This document shows positions 51,800 through 61,574 of a stretch of DNA of 64,000 bases, one piece after another. Position 1 is the first letter of the stretch. Each line of letters starts with the position of its first letter. The position numbers and the translations under genes were made by a program. The DNA lies in contig NZ_CP039456.1 in NCBI RefSeq assembly GCF_006974145.1, forward strand, positions 1,394,001 through 1,458,000, given 5' to 3'. This DNA comes from Changchengzhania lutea. Its GTDB lineage: Bacteria; Bacteroidota; Bacteroidia; Flavobacteriales; Flavobacteriaceae. The notes under the pieces were generated by a model. The model was not told the DNA's origin. It did no database searches and was given only the letters and a program-made list of their open reading frames with translations.

Positions 51800-52927
51800 A
51801 TGGATATAACAGAATACATAAAACTCGTCTTTACAGACTACACCCTAAGAACCATAACCTTAGGAACTGCTGTTTTAGGTGCCGTAACTGGTATGTTGGG
51901 TAGTTTTGCAGTGCTTAGAAAACAAAGCCTATTGGGCGATGCCATATCACACGCTGCCTTACCAGGCATCGCCATTGCCTTTTTAATAACCGGTGCAAAA
52001 GACAGCAACGTACTCTTGTTGGGTGCTTTAGTAAGTGGGCTTATCGGGACGTTTTGGATTAGAGGTATCACCACAAAAACACACTTAAAATCTGACACGG
52101 CACTGGGTCTCATTTTGTCTTTATTTTTCGGTTTTGGGATGTTACTCCTCACGTTCATTCAAAAACAGCCCAACGCCAATCAGGCAGGTTTAGATAAGTA
52201 TTTATTCGGGCAAGCCGCCACTTTAGTTGAAAGCGATGTTTGGCTCATGGCCATTGTCACTGGTATTTGTTTGTTTGTTCTTTTACTTTTTTGGAAAGAA
52301 TTCAAAATCCTTTTGTTCGATGCCGACTATACTAAAACACTAGGTTTCAACACAAAATTTATCGATATTCTAATCACCTCGTTTATAGTACTAGCTATTG
52401 TGTTAGGCCTGCAAACCGTAGGTGTCGTGCTTATGAGCGCTATGCTACTAGCACCCGCTGCCGCTGCAAGACAGTGGACTAACAGCCTTAGTGTTATGGT
52501 GTTTTTAGCAGCGCTTTTTGGTGCTTTTTCAGGTGTGGTTGGCACCGCAATTAGCGCCAGCCAAAACAACCTGTCCACTGGACCCGTTATTGTGATCATT
52601 GCTGGTATATTTGTGCTGTTTTCATTTATATTTTCACCTAGTAGAGGTTTGTTATTTAAGCATATTAGATTCATTAAGAACCGTAGAGATATCGAATTGC
52701 ACAAAACATTAGCATTCATGTATCACATTGCAGAAACACACGAGAATATTTCACATCCTCATGCTGTTAAAATCTTAAATAATTTTCAAGGGTTTACCAA
52801 AGGCACACTTCAGAAATTGGTAGATAAAGACTATGTGACTATACACGGGAACGAATGGAGTTTAACTGAAGAAGGCTTTAAAACAGCAGCAAATTTATAT
52901 AATCAACAACCAGCACCTAATGAGTAG
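51800..52927 (+). CDS. metal ABC transporter permease with C-terminal winged-helix-like tail
   Basis: 375 residues. Residues 1-285 form the ABC-3 permease of the TroC/ZnuB type, with RKQSLLGDAISHAALPGIAIAF and LMSAMLLAPAAAARQWTN. After FSPSRGLLFKHIRFIKNR comes a cytoplasmic tail of about 85 residues, which reads like a wHTH of DtxR type (HAVKILNNFQGFTKGTLQKLVDKDYVTIHGNEWSLTEEGF). It overlaps the next permease by 8 nt. The tail may sense metal or bind a regulator; this is inferred. Confidence 0.9.
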   Translation: MDITEYIKLVFTDYTLRTITLGTAVLGAVTGMLGSFAVLRKQSLLGDAISHAALPGIAIAFLITGAKDSNVLLLGALVSGLIGTFWIRGITTKTHLKSDTALGLILSLFFGFGMLLLTFIQKQPNANQAGLDKYLFGQAATLVESDVWLMAIVTGICLFVLLLFWKEFKILLFDADYTKTLGFNTKFIDILITSFIVLAIVLGLQTVGVVLMSAMLLAPAAAARQWTNSLSVMVFLAALFGAFSGVVGTAISASQNNLSTGPVIVIIAGIFVLFSFIFSPSRGLLFKHIRFIKNRRDIELHKTLAFMYHIAETHENISHPHAVKILNNFQGFTKGTLQKLVDKDYVTIHGNEWSLTEEGFKTAANLYNQQPAPNE

Positions 52928-54080
52928 TGCACAGATAGAAATACAACTTATTGCTTGCTTGGTGGCGGTGGCCTGTGCTATTCCAGGTACGTTTTTAGTA
53001 CTCCGGAAAATGGCAATGATCAGTGATGCTATTAGTCATTCCATTTTACCTGGTATTGTCATTGGCTTCTTTATTACCCAAGATTTAAATTCGCCAGTAC
53101 TCATATTTTTGGCGGCGTTAACAGGCATACTAACCGTAGTGTTGGTAGAGCGCATTCAAAAAACAGGTTTGGTAAAAGAAGATACTGCCATTGGATTAGT
53201 CTTTCCAATTCTATTCAGTATTGGCGTTATCATGATTGCTAAAAACGCCAACGATGTGCATTTGGATGTAGATGCGGTTTTGCTGGGTGAGTTGGCTTTC
53301 GCGCCTTTTGATAGATTACTCATTTCGGGTGTTGATGTTGGACCAAAATCCTTATGGATTATTGGAAGCATTCTTATCGTAACTATAGGCTTATTAATTG
53401 CTTTTTTCAAAGAACTTAAGGTCAGTACATTTGATGCTGGTCTAGCTTCGGCATTGGGGTTTTCTCCTGCTATTATTCATTATGGATTGATGACCGTGTC
53501 TTCTATCACCACCGTAGGTGCATTTGATGCCGTAGGCGCCATTTTAGTCGTGGCATTAATGATTGCCCCAGCCGCTACAGCTTATTTACTGACCACCAAT
53601 TTAAAACGGATGCTTTTGTACGCCGTATTATTTGGCATATTCAGTGCCCTTTCTGGGTATTGGCTCGCCCATTGGCTAGATGCCTCCATATCTGGATCTA
53701 TAACGACTATGCTCGGGTTATTGTTTTTAGTGGTTTATTTATTTGCCCCCAGCAAAGGTATTATTGCGGTGTTATATCGAGAAAAACAACAAAGAACAGA
53801 AGTGTCGTTACTCACCTTTTTATTACATTTAAAAAACCATACTGAAGAACGGGAACGACATGTTAATCACCTTAGCGAGCATATCAATTGGCAAAAAGTG
53901 AGGGCTAAAACCGTATTGGACCTAGCACTTAAAAATAATATGATTTTAATTGAAAAAAACATTGTGTCACTTACTGTAAAGGGAGATGAATTTACTTCTC
54001 AAGCCATTGATTATATTATTACCAATGAAGATGCACAAATTGAAGATATGAAAGAGGATTTCTTCTTGTTTAGGGGATAG
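52920..54080 (+). CDS. metal ABC transporter permease 2 with C-terminal winged-helix-like tail
   Basis: 386 residues. Residues 1-285 match the ABC-3 family (RKMAMISDAISHSILPGIVIGF, ILVVALMIAPAATAYLLTT). The tail after FAPSKGIIAVLYREKQQ is about 100 residues with helices and a wing-like IEKNIVSLTVKGDEFTSQAI. It is similar in layout to the tail of the first permease but diverged, so both subunits of a heterodimer carry such extensions. Ends the metal operon. Confidence 0.9.
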   Translation: MSSAQIEIQLIACLVAVACAIPGTFLVLRKMAMISDAISHSILPGIVIGFFITQDLNSPVLIFLAALTGILTVVLVERIQKTGLVKEDTAIGLVFPILFSIGVIMIAKNANDVHLDVDAVLLGELAFAPFDRLLISGVDVGPKSLWIIGSILIVTIGLLIAFFKELKVSTFDAGLASALGFSPAIIHYGLMTVSSITTVGAFDAVGAILVVALMIAPAATAYLLTTNLKRMLLYAVLFGIFSALSGYWLAHWLDASISGSITTMLGLLFLVVYLFAPSKGIIAVLYREKQQRTEVSLLTFLLHLKNHTEERERHVNHLSEHINWQKVRAKTVLDLALKNNMILIEKNIVSLTVKGDEFTSQAIDYIITNEDAQIEDMKEDFFLFRG

Positions 54081-54215
54081 TGCCATTTAGGGCAAGCGAA
54101 GGATCTAATCTTAAATATATTGTAATTCCTTTTCGAATATGGAAAGACATTAGAATTTCTTCTTGCTTAGGGGCAAAATATATGCAAAAATATTTTATAG
54201 TTAAAACCAAATGGA

Positions 54216-54253
54216 TATATTTGTAACCATGTGTAATGTTACATAATATGGTT
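54216..54253 (+). promoter_or_regulatory. promoter and dyad operator at the start of the methyltransferase gene
   Basis: TATATTTG (54216-54223) is a -7 consensus. It is followed at once by AACCAT (54225-54230) ... ATGGTT (54248-54253) enclosing TGTAA-TG-TTACA (54233-54244). The dyad overlaps the start codon region, so a bound protein would block transcription. The methyltransferase's own N-terminal HTH is the obvious candidate binder. Confidence 0.55.
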
Positions 54254-55531
54254 ATAAAGGATTACTATTCAATATCAGAAGTATCGGAAATTCTAGAAAA
54301 AAGCACAGAAACATTAAGACGTTGGGATAGCACCGGTAAATTACCAGCAACCCGAGAGCCCATAAGCGACTATAGAATCTATAAAAAGGAACAACTTGAA
54401 CTATTTCCTAGATTTAATACGTATGTTAATGGAAAGAAATTTTCTGGGAATCATATAAAACCTACCAAAGAATTTTCTGTGTTAGAGCTTTTTGCTGGTG
54501 CAGGCGGTTTAGCTTTAGGACTAGAAAAAGCTGGTTTAAATTGTGTTGCTTTAAATGAAGTTGACAAATGGGCTTGCGAAACATTGCGTCAAAACAGACC
54601 TAGTTGGAATGTTTTGGAAGGGGACATTAAAAATTTTGATTTTTCAAAATATGAAAATGAAGTTGATATAGTCACAGGTGGATTTCCTTGTCAAGCGTTC
54701 AGTTATGCTGGAAAAAAATTAGGATTAAATGATACACGAGGCACTTTATTTTATGAATTTGCCAGAGTTATAAATGAAGTAAAACCTAAAATTTGCCTTG
54801 GAGAAAATGTAAAAGGCTTGTTGAGTCACGAAAAGGGAAAAACACTTGAAGGAATGATTTCTGTTTTAGATGAAATTGGTTATAACGTAGTTTCTCCGGC
54901 TCGAGTTTTAAAAGCGATTAACTATAATGTTCCTCAAAAAAGAGAACGGCTTATCTTAATTGGTGTTAGAAAAGATATTGATTTAGAATACCACTACCCT
55001 TTACCTTATGATACTATCTATAATTTAAGTGATGCGCTTAAAAAAGGAAAGCTTTTTGAAACCGATGTTCCAAAATCTGAAGGTTCTAAATATCCTAAAC
55101 ACAAAAAAGATGTGCTTGATTTAGTACCACAAAAAGGGTATTGGCGAGATTTGCCCTTAGATATTCAAAAAGAATATATGCAAAAAAGTTTTTATTTAGG
55201 TGGCGGAAAAACAGGAATGGCTAGACGCATTGGATGGGATGAACCTTGTTTAACATTAACATGCAGTCCAGCGCAGAAACAAACCGAACGTTGCCATCCA
55301 GATGAAACGAGACCTTTCACCGTTAGGGAATATGCTAGAATCCAAACTTTTCCAGATGATTGGAAATTCAATGGATCGGTGTCCCAACAATACAAGCAAA
55401 TAGGTAATGCCGTTCCAGTTAATTTAGCAAAAGAAATAGGCTTTTCTTTAGTGAATTTTTTAAATGATTATGAAAAAATGAATCAAGAAAATTTAGCTTC
55501 AATTTCTTTAGAAAGTGTTTCAATAGTTTGA
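54248..55531 (+). CDS. DNA (cytosine-5) methyltransferase with N-terminal MerR-like HTH
   Basis: 427 residues from ATG 54248 (MVIKDYYSISEVSEIL); an ATG at 54236 is in frame. The first 55 residues form a MerR-type HTH (SEVSEILEKSTETLRRWDSTGKL). The rest is a C5 methyltransferase: motif I VLELFAGAGGLALGLE, catalytic Cys148 in GGFPCQAFSYAG, ENV motif in GENVKGL, motif VIII QKRERLILIG and motif X QYKQIGNAVPVNLAKEI. It protects the host from the convergent endonuclease. The fused HTH probably autoregulates the gene. Confidence 0.95.
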   Translation: MVIKDYYSISEVSEILEKSTETLRRWDSTGKLPATREPISDYRIYKKEQLELFPRFNTYVNGKKFSGNHIKPTKEFSVLELFAGAGGLALGLEKAGLNCVALNEVDKWACETLRQNRPSWNVLEGDIKNFDFSKYENEVDIVTGGFPCQAFSYAGKKLGLNDTRGTLFYEFARVINEVKPKICLGENVKGLLSHEKGKTLEGMISVLDEIGYNVVSPARVLKAINYNVPQKRERLILIGVRKDIDLEYHYPLPYDTIYNLSDALKKGKLFETDVPKSEGSKYPKHKKDVLDLVPQKGYWRDLPLDIQKEYMQKSFYLGGGKTGMARRIGWDEPCLTLTCSPAQKQTERCHPDETRPFTVREYARIQTFPDDWKFNGSVSQQYKQIGNAVPVNLAKEIGFSLVNFLNDYEKMNQENLASISLESVSIV

Positions 55532-56190
55532 TGTAAAACTTTAGTGCCATCAACTTCTAAAGCCACTTCTCCAACAGCGTCAATTAAATCATAATAGAAA
55601 TCTTCTTTTCCTGTTAATCTGTGCCAAAAATCTTTTCCAACTATAACTGGGTACTTTTCGTTAATTCGCTTATAATGGGAACTTAGTTCAGAAGTTTCAC
55701 CATAAATAACCCCAACAACCATATCATTAATACCAATATTTAAATTGTTGGTTCTTGCTAAACTTATAGTGCCTTTAAAATGATTGAAAATCGTTTCCAC
55801 ATCATCAAAGTTTATCGTATTTGGGCCAGATTTGAGTTGGCAATATTTTTTTCTTCCGTCTATAGCATCAATAAATTCAATATCAACTCCATGTGTTGTG
55901 GAACCAAAACCTTCAAAAAGTTCACTTATCAATTTTTGAATCCTCATACCAAAAGATGTATTTATAGAAGAGCCTAAAACTCTAGGCAGAACCAAAGCTT
56001 CAGCAATACTTTTGGCATCATCATTCCCCTTTAAAAAATTAGCCAAATATTTAAACAAAAAAGGGTTAATGTTATAATTCTTTAACTGACTAGCCTTTTT
56101 ACAACCTACATTAATATGTGCTTTTACAATTTCATTTCTGAAAAAATTTTTAGCTTTGTTTAATAGCAATAATCTCTGATTTTCTTCCAT
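55483..56190 (-). CDS. type II restriction endonuclease, PmeII-like
   Basis: 235 residues. The PD-(D/E)xK-like core is GVDIEFIDAIDGRKKYCQLK with Asp103, Gln118 and Lys120. LPRVLGSSINTSFGMRIQKLI and SGPNTINFDDVETIFNHFKG agree with the PmeII family. The last 49 nt overlap the 3' end of the methyltransferase gene in tail-to-tail orientation. Recognition site not inferred here. Confidence 0.87.
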   Translation of the reverse strand: MEENQRLLLLNKAKNFFRNEIVKAHINVGCKKASQLKNYNINPFLFKYLANFLKGNDDAKSIAEALVLPRVLGSSINTSFGMRIQKLISELFEGFGSTTHGVDIEFIDAIDGRKKYCQLKSGPNTINFDDVETIFNHFKGTISLARTNNLNIGINDMVVGVIYGETSELSSHYKRINEKYPVIVGKDFWHRLTGKEDFYYDLIDAVGEVALEVDGTKVLHQTIETLSKEIEAKFS

Positions 56191-56304
56191 AATTATATTT
56201 GTCTCTCAAATATAATATATTAATTCAAACATTATAATTATAATCCTACAAATAAATAGTTCGTATCTTAATAATTTAAATTCCAATTTCGCATAAGATA
56301 TATT

Positions 56305-56664
56305 ATGGCAAAACACAACGAACTAGGTAAAAAAGGCGAGCAGCTGGCAGTCGATTTTCTTTTGAAACATGATTATGATATTGTAGAACGCAATTATAGA
56401 TTTCAGAAAGCCGAAGTTGATATTATAGCGCAACAAAAAGACATCCTTGCTATAATTGAAGTAAAAACACGCTCAACTACCGATTTTGGAAATCCGCAAG
56501 ATTTTGTAAAAACCAAACAAATTCAGCGTTTAGTAAAAGCTGTGGATGAATATATTACTATGAACAGCTTAGACGTGGAAGTCCGTTTTGATATTATTGC
56601 TATTGTAAAAGTTGGGAGAAACTTTGAAATTGAGCATTTAGAAAATGCATTTTATCATTTCTGA
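56305..56664 (+). CDS. YraN family (UPF0102) putative nuclease-fold protein
   Basis: 119 residues with the YraN core: GKKGEQLAVDFLLKHDYDIV, then AEVDIIAQQKDILAIIEVKTR, which is a PD-(D/E)xK arrangement (Asp, Glu, Lys). Role likely in DNA metabolism, not proven. It lies outside the restriction-modification pair on the plus strand. Confidence 0.92.
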   Translation: MAKHNELGKKGEQLAVDFLLKHDYDIVERNYRFQKAEVDIIAQQKDILAIIEVKTRSTTDFGNPQDFVKTKQIQRLVKAVDEYITMNSLDVEVRFDIIAIVKVGRNFEIEHLENAFYHF

Positions 56665-56670
56665 CTAGTC

Positions 56671-56694
56671 GTCCTGAACTTGTTTCAGGATCTC
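56671..56694. repeat. REP-like unit, inverted copy
   Basis: TCCTGAA-CTTGT-TTCAGGA (56672-56690) then TCTC. Complement of the unit at 5677-5705 and 51770-51797. It lies in the convergent gap after yraN. Confidence 0.8.
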
Positions 56695-56757
56695 ATAATC
56701 AACTGTAAAAATTAGTGTGATGCTTAAATGGATTCAGCATGATGTGGAAATATTCAA

Positions 56758-58092
56758 TTAATCCTCTTCTTCAAAAAAATCCTTTAAAGCTTCGAAATTT
56801 TCTGGTTTAGCTAAAATGACCTTATTTTTATTTAATAGAAAATAGGTGGGTGTCGCATGTATGTTATAATCATTGCTAATAGGGTTATTCCATTTTCCTT
56901 GACCATACACATGAATAAATTCTGAGAATGACTTTTTCAATGCCTTCCACTTTGTGGGTTCATCTTCTAAACCAATGGCCACAACTTTTAAAGCATTTTT
57001 TTCTTGACATTTGACAAATTCTTGCAGTTGCGGAATTTCATCCAAACAATGCGAACAGGTACTGCTCCAAAACACAATAACATACTTTTCAGAACCACTT
57101 AATTCGCTCAGCTTTTTTGTGATTTTTTCATTTTTATTTGCTGTCTGAAATGAAAAATCTGGAGCCTGTCTTCCAATAGCTGTTCTAGAAAATGCAGTTA
57201 GGCCATCCATTAACTCTTTATCTTTCAAGGTTTTTGCAATGTCCATTAAATATTTATCGGAAATATAATTGGCCACATTTTCAAATTCTAAATCTATCAT
57301 TTGTTGCCATAAATCTACCAGCAAAATACGCTTAATAGCATTAGGTGCTGTTCTTGCTTTATTATAAAATACATCAATATTAGTCTTGTAATTAGTGACT
57401 TCATCTACCGTTTCAGAAGACATCCCAAAAACATAATTAAGCATGCGTTCTTCTAAAAAATTAGAGGCCTGCAAGGTTTTATTATTGAAATCAACATAGT
57501 CAAAATAATGCGTTTTCAAACTGTCAACATATGGTTTTACCTTTATAATATTTTTTGGAATAAATGGCTTGTTCGCCTCAATAAAATGATAAGCAATCAT
57601 ACCTTTTGCCAATTTTTCATAACTCGCTTGCGCTTCGCTTTGGGTTTTAAATAAAGATTTTAAAGCAATCGTATCTTTACTTTCCTCTCTAAAAAAATTA
57701 CCAATACTGTGGGTTATTAAAGACATGCTATTGGTGTAGGATGACAGCAACTTGTTTTCTGATGAGGATTGAAATTCCACTCCTGTTTCTGAATTAAAAG
57801 TAAGTTTGATATCTTCTTTCCCATTGTAAATGATATCGAAATTATAATCTTCTTGAGGAATAGCATATACCAATCTGTACATGCCTCTCGTGTTTGTAGA
57901 ATCTAACTGAAACTGAAACCTACCACCCTTGCTAATTTCTGAATTGGCTATATACTCTGAAATCGTTGGCGTGACTTTATATAGAAGCGCCACATTATAA
58001 TCTTCGGCTGGAGAAAACGTACCAGAAATGGTATGTTGCCCAAAAAAAAGATTGGGTAACCATAAAACAACACATACAATCAGTTTCAACAT
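56758..58092 (-). CDS. TlpA-like thioredoxin-domain protein
   Basis: 444 residues with signal peptide (to FFGQ, residue 18). The N-terminal 300 residues contain a DUF4369-like start (ISGTFSPAEDYNVALLYKV) and a helical middle; the last 140 residues are a TlpA/AhpC-type thioredoxin domain with STCSHCLDE (CxxC) and cis-Pro in IHATPTYFLLN. A periplasmic disulfide reductase is expected. It lies downstream of mfd with a 30-nt gap. Confidence 0.9.
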   Translation of the reverse strand: MLKLIVCVVLWLPNLFFGQHTISGTFSPAEDYNVALLYKVTPTISEYIANSEISKGGRFQFQLDSTNTRGMYRLVYAIPQEDYNFDIIYNGKEDIKLTFNSETGVEFQSSSENKLLSSYTNSMSLITHSIGNFFREESKDTIALKSLFKTQSEAQASYEKLAKGMIAYHFIEANKPFIPKNIIKVKPYVDSLKTHYFDYVDFNNKTLQASNFLEERMLNYVFGMSSETVDEVTNYKTNIDVFYNKARTAPNAIKRILLVDLWQQMIDLEFENVANYISDKYLMDIAKTLKDKELMDGLTAFSRTAIGRQAPDFSFQTANKNEKITKKLSELSGSEKYVIVFWSSTCSHCLDEIPQLQEFVKCQEKNALKVVAIGLEDEPTKWKALKKSFSEFIHVYGQGKWNNPISNDYNIHATPTYFLLNKNKVILAKPENFEALKDFFEEED

Positions 58093-58122
58093 CGGAAGAT
58101 TTTATTTTTAAGTTGGCAATAA

Positions 58123-61100
58123 TTAAGCCAAAATGGGTTGCAATGCTTTTAATGCTTGGTCTACAGATTTTATAGATTCAAAAGTAAGTAATAATCTTAA
58201 ACCGTTGCGGGTTTGTTTTTCCTTAATCTTACATGTATTGGAATGGGTTTGGACAAATTGCAATACGCTTGTGAAATTGTTACTTTGGTAAAATTCACTT
58301 TGCTGATTGGTTATAAAATAGCCAATAAAACGACCCTTTTTCATAATTATTTTCTCAAAGCCTATTTTAGTAGCGAGCCACTTAATACGGACACTATTTA
58401 ATAAATCTTCCACTTGCACGGGTAACTCACCAAAACGGTCAATCAACTCCAATTCGAACTTTTGAAGTTCTTCTTCCGTTTTAAATTTATTAAGCTGCGT
58501 GTATAGGTTAAGCCGTTCGGCAATATTGTTCACATAGTCATCAGGGAACAACAATTCAAAATCTGAATCGATGGTGACTTCTTTCACATAGACTTTCTCC
58601 TCGGTATCATCGTCATACAGATCTTTAAATTCATTTTCCTTGAGTTCTTCAATCGCTTCATTTAATATTTTCTGATAGGTATCAAAGCCTATTTCATTAA
58701 TAAATCCGCTTTGTTCACCGCCTAATAAATCGCCAGCACCACGAATTTCCAGATCTTTCATAGCAATATTAAACCCGCTCCCCAATTCGGTAAATTGTTC
58801 TAACGCCGTAATACGTTTTCGTGCATCATCGGTCATTGCTGAATATTCAGGCGTAATAAAATAACAAAATGCCTTTTTATTACTTCGTCCCACACGACCT
58901 CGCATTTGGTGCAAATCACTTAATCCAAAATTATTGGCATTATTTATAAAAATGGTATTGGCATTGGGTACATCCAAACCGCTTTCTACAATAGTGGTAC
59001 TCACCAAAACATCAAAAGCCCCATTTATAAAAGCTAGCATGAGCTGCTCTAATTTTTTGCCTTCCATTTGTCCGTGACCGATTCCTATTTTAGCATCGGG
59101 CACCAACCGTTGAATCATTCCTGCAACTTCTTTTATATTTTCAATCCGATTGTGAATAAAGAAAATTTGTCCGCCACGTTCAATCTCATAACTCACTGCA
59201 TCCCGAATGGCATCTTCACTAAAACGAATTACGTGACTCTCTATAGGATATCTATTAGGAGGTGGCGTGGTAATAACCGATAAATCTCTTGCTGCCATTA
59301 AACTAAACTGAAGCGTTCTGGGTATTGGTGTGGCTGTTAATGTGAGTACATCTACATTATCTTTTAAGGTTTTCAGTTTTTCTTTTACGGCAACTCCAAA
59401 CTTTTGTTCTTCATCGACAATTAGTAAGCCTAAATCTTTAAATTTTACATTTTTATTTACGAGCTGATGGGTGCCAATAAGAATATCCACTTTACCTTGC
59501 TCTAAACCCTCTAGTGTTTCTCGTTTTTCTTTAGCAGTTCTAAAACGATTTATATAATCTACGGTTACCGGAAAGTCTTTCAAGCGCTCTTTAAACGTTC
59601 TGGAATGTTGATAGGCTAAAATAGTTGTTGGTACTAAAACAGCCACCTGTTTCCCGTTATCTACCGCTTTAAACGCTGCCCGAATAGCGACTTCGGTTTT
59701 ACCAAAACCTACATCTCCACACACTAACCGATCCATGGGACGTTCGCTTTCCATATCGGCTTTAATATCGGCTGTTGCGGTACTCTGGTCTGGCGTATCC
59801 TCATAAATAAAAGAGGCTTCCAGCTCATGTTGCATATAGCTGTCTGGTTTGTATTGGTAGCCCTTTTCTGTTTTGCGCTTCGCGTAGAGTTTAATTAAAT
59901 TAAAGGCCACGTGCTTAACCCGTGCTTTGGTTTTTTGCTTTAAGGTTTTCCAAGCATTGCTACCGAGTTTATAAATTTTTGGTGGCTTGCCATCTTTACC
60001 ATTAAATTTCGTGATTTTGTGTAACGAATGGATGCTTAAATATAAAATATCACGCTCGCCGTATACCAGTTTAATGGCTTCTTGTTTCTTGCCTTCAACA
60101 TCAATTTTCTGCAAACCTCCAAAACGCCCAATACCATGATCAATGTGCGTTACATAATCGCCAATATCTAAATTGGTCAATTCCTTTATAGTAATGGCCT
60201 GTTTTTTGGCATAACCATTTTTTACATGGAATTTATGATAACGCTCAAAAATTTGATGATCTGTATAGCAGACTATTTTGGTATCGTGATCTATAAACCC
60301 TTGATGTAATGATAAAATGATGGTATTATATGATTTTACCTCTAGGCTGGAATCATCAAAAATATCATGGAAGCGTTTTGCCTGCTGTTCGCTAACGCAG
60401 GCAATATAATTGGTATAACCTTTTTCGTGATTGGAATTTAAATCTTCTATTAAGCGGTTAAATTGCTTATTAAATGCGGGCTGAGGCGTGGTATTGAAGG
60501 CAATTTCATCCAATGAAACAGGTTGCTTCGTTTCACTCGCAATGACGCTGTGTTTAAAAACAGCCGTACTTCCAAATTCAATTATTGAAAAATCTAACAG
60601 TTGTTTTTTAAGCAAATCCGAATTACAGAACAACTCATCAGGTTCTGCATGTTTTATTTCTGACGACAAGGTTTTAAAAGCCTCTTCCGCTTTAGTGAAA
60701 AAATCATCTATTCTAGAGAAGAACAAATCGGCATTTTTAAAACAAATCACCGTTTTTTGAGCCACATACTTTAAGAAACTTTGCTGACTTTCTTGCAGTA
60801 ATTTATTAGCGACATTTGGTATGATATTAATTTTTTTAACCGGCTCAATAGACAGTTGTGTTTCCACATCAAAGGTTCTAATACTATCGACCTCATCCCC
60901 AAAAAACTCAATACGATAAGGCTCGTCATGCGAGAATGAAAATACATCTACAATACCACCACGCACTGAAAACTCCCCCGGTTCTGTCACAAAATCGACG
61001 CGTTTAAATTGATATTCAAACAGCACCTCATTTACAAAATCAATCGATAATTTATCGTTTACGCCTACTTTAAGAGTATGGCGTTCCAGTTCTTTCCTGG

Positions 61101-61488
61101 TGACTACTTGCTCGAAAAGCGCATCTGGATAGGTGACAATGATGGACGGTCTTTTTTGCGAATTGATGCGGTTTAGAACCTCGGCACGCAGCAGTACATT
61201 CGCATTATCGGTCTCTTCAATTTGGTAAGGTCTGCGATAACTGCCTGGATAGAACAACACATCTTTTTCCCCAATTAATGCTTCTAGGTCATTTAAATAA
61301 AAGGCAGCCTCTTCCTTATCATTAAAAATAAGCAAAAACGGTTTCTCTGTTTGTTTGAAAATACTGGATAGTACAAAGGAAAATGAAGACCCGACCAAGC
61401 CCTTTATATGTACTTTATTTTTGTTTTGAGATATAACAGCTTGCAGATTTTGCGTTTGCGAAAGCTGTAAATAGGTTTGTGCGAGCAT
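58123..61488 (-). CDS. mfd: transcription-repair coupling factor
   Basis: 1121 residues from ATG 61488 (MLAQTYLQLSQTQNLQ). A longer frame upstream to 61626 would overlap the DUF3179 gene and has no Mfd-like text. Order: UvrB-like N-terminal region, RNA polymerase interaction domain (TNLDIGDYVTHIDHGIGRFGG), translocase helicase domain (VCGDVGFGKTEVAIRAAFKA, DEEQKFGV, TATPIPRTLQFSL) and C-terminal TRCF domain. It displaces stalled polymerase and recruits repair. Confidence 0.95.
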   Translation of the reverse strand: MLAQTYLQLSQTQNLQAVISQNKNKVHIKGLVGSSFSFVLSSIFKQTEKPFLLIFNDKEEAAFYLNDLEALIGEKDVLFYPGSYRRPYQIEETDNANVLLRAEVLNRINSQKRPSIIVTYPDALFEQVVTRKELERHTLKVGVNDKLSIDFVNEVLFEYQFKRVDFVTEPGEFSVRGGIVDVFSFSHDEPYRIEFFGDEVDSIRTFDVETQLSIEPVKKINIIPNVANKLLQESQQSFLKYVAQKTVICFKNADLFFSRIDDFFTKAEEAFKTLSSEIKHAEPDELFCNSDLLKKQLLDFSIIEFGSTAVFKHSVIASETKQPVSLDEIAFNTTPQPAFNKQFNRLIEDLNSNHEKGYTNYIACVSEQQAKRFHDIFDDSSLEVKSYNTIILSLHQGFIDHDTKIVCYTDHQIFERYHKFHVKNGYAKKQAITIKELTNLDIGDYVTHIDHGIGRFGGLQKIDVEGKKQEAIKLVYGERDILYLSIHSLHKITKFNGKDGKPPKIYKLGSNAWKTLKQKTKARVKHVAFNLIKLYAKRKTEKGYQYKPDSYMQHELEASFIYEDTPDQSTATADIKADMESERPMDRLVCGDVGFGKTEVAIRAAFKAVDNGKQVAVLVPTTILAYQHSRTFKERLKDFPVTVDYINRFRTAKEKRETLEGLEQGKVDILIGTHQLVNKNVKFKDLGLLIVDEEQKFGVAVKEKLKTLKDNVDVLTLTATPIPRTLQFSLMAARDLSVITTPPPNRYPIESHVIRFSEDAIRDAVSYEIERGGQIFFIHNRIENIKEVAGMIQRLVPDAKIGIGHGQMEGKKLEQLMLAFINGAFDVLVSTTIVESGLDVPNANTIFINNANNFGLSDLHQMRGRVGRSNKKAFCYFITPEYSAMTDDARKRITALEQFTELGSGFNIAMKDLEIRGAGDLLGGEQSGFINEIGFDTYQKILNEAIEELKENEFKDLYDDDTEEKVYVKEVTIDSDFELLFPDDYVNNIAERLNLYTQLNKFKTEEELQKFELELIDRFGELPVQVEDLLNSVRIKWLATKIGFEKIIMKKGRFIGYFITNQQSEFYQSNNFTSVLQFVQTHSNTCKIKEKQTRNGLRLLLTFESIKSVDQALKALQPILA

Positions 61489-61574
61489 AGTTTTACTCAA
61501 GACATTTATTTTTTGCAAATATAAATGTTTAAGCCTATAGTTACTCCAAACTATTTTTACAATAAATAATAATT

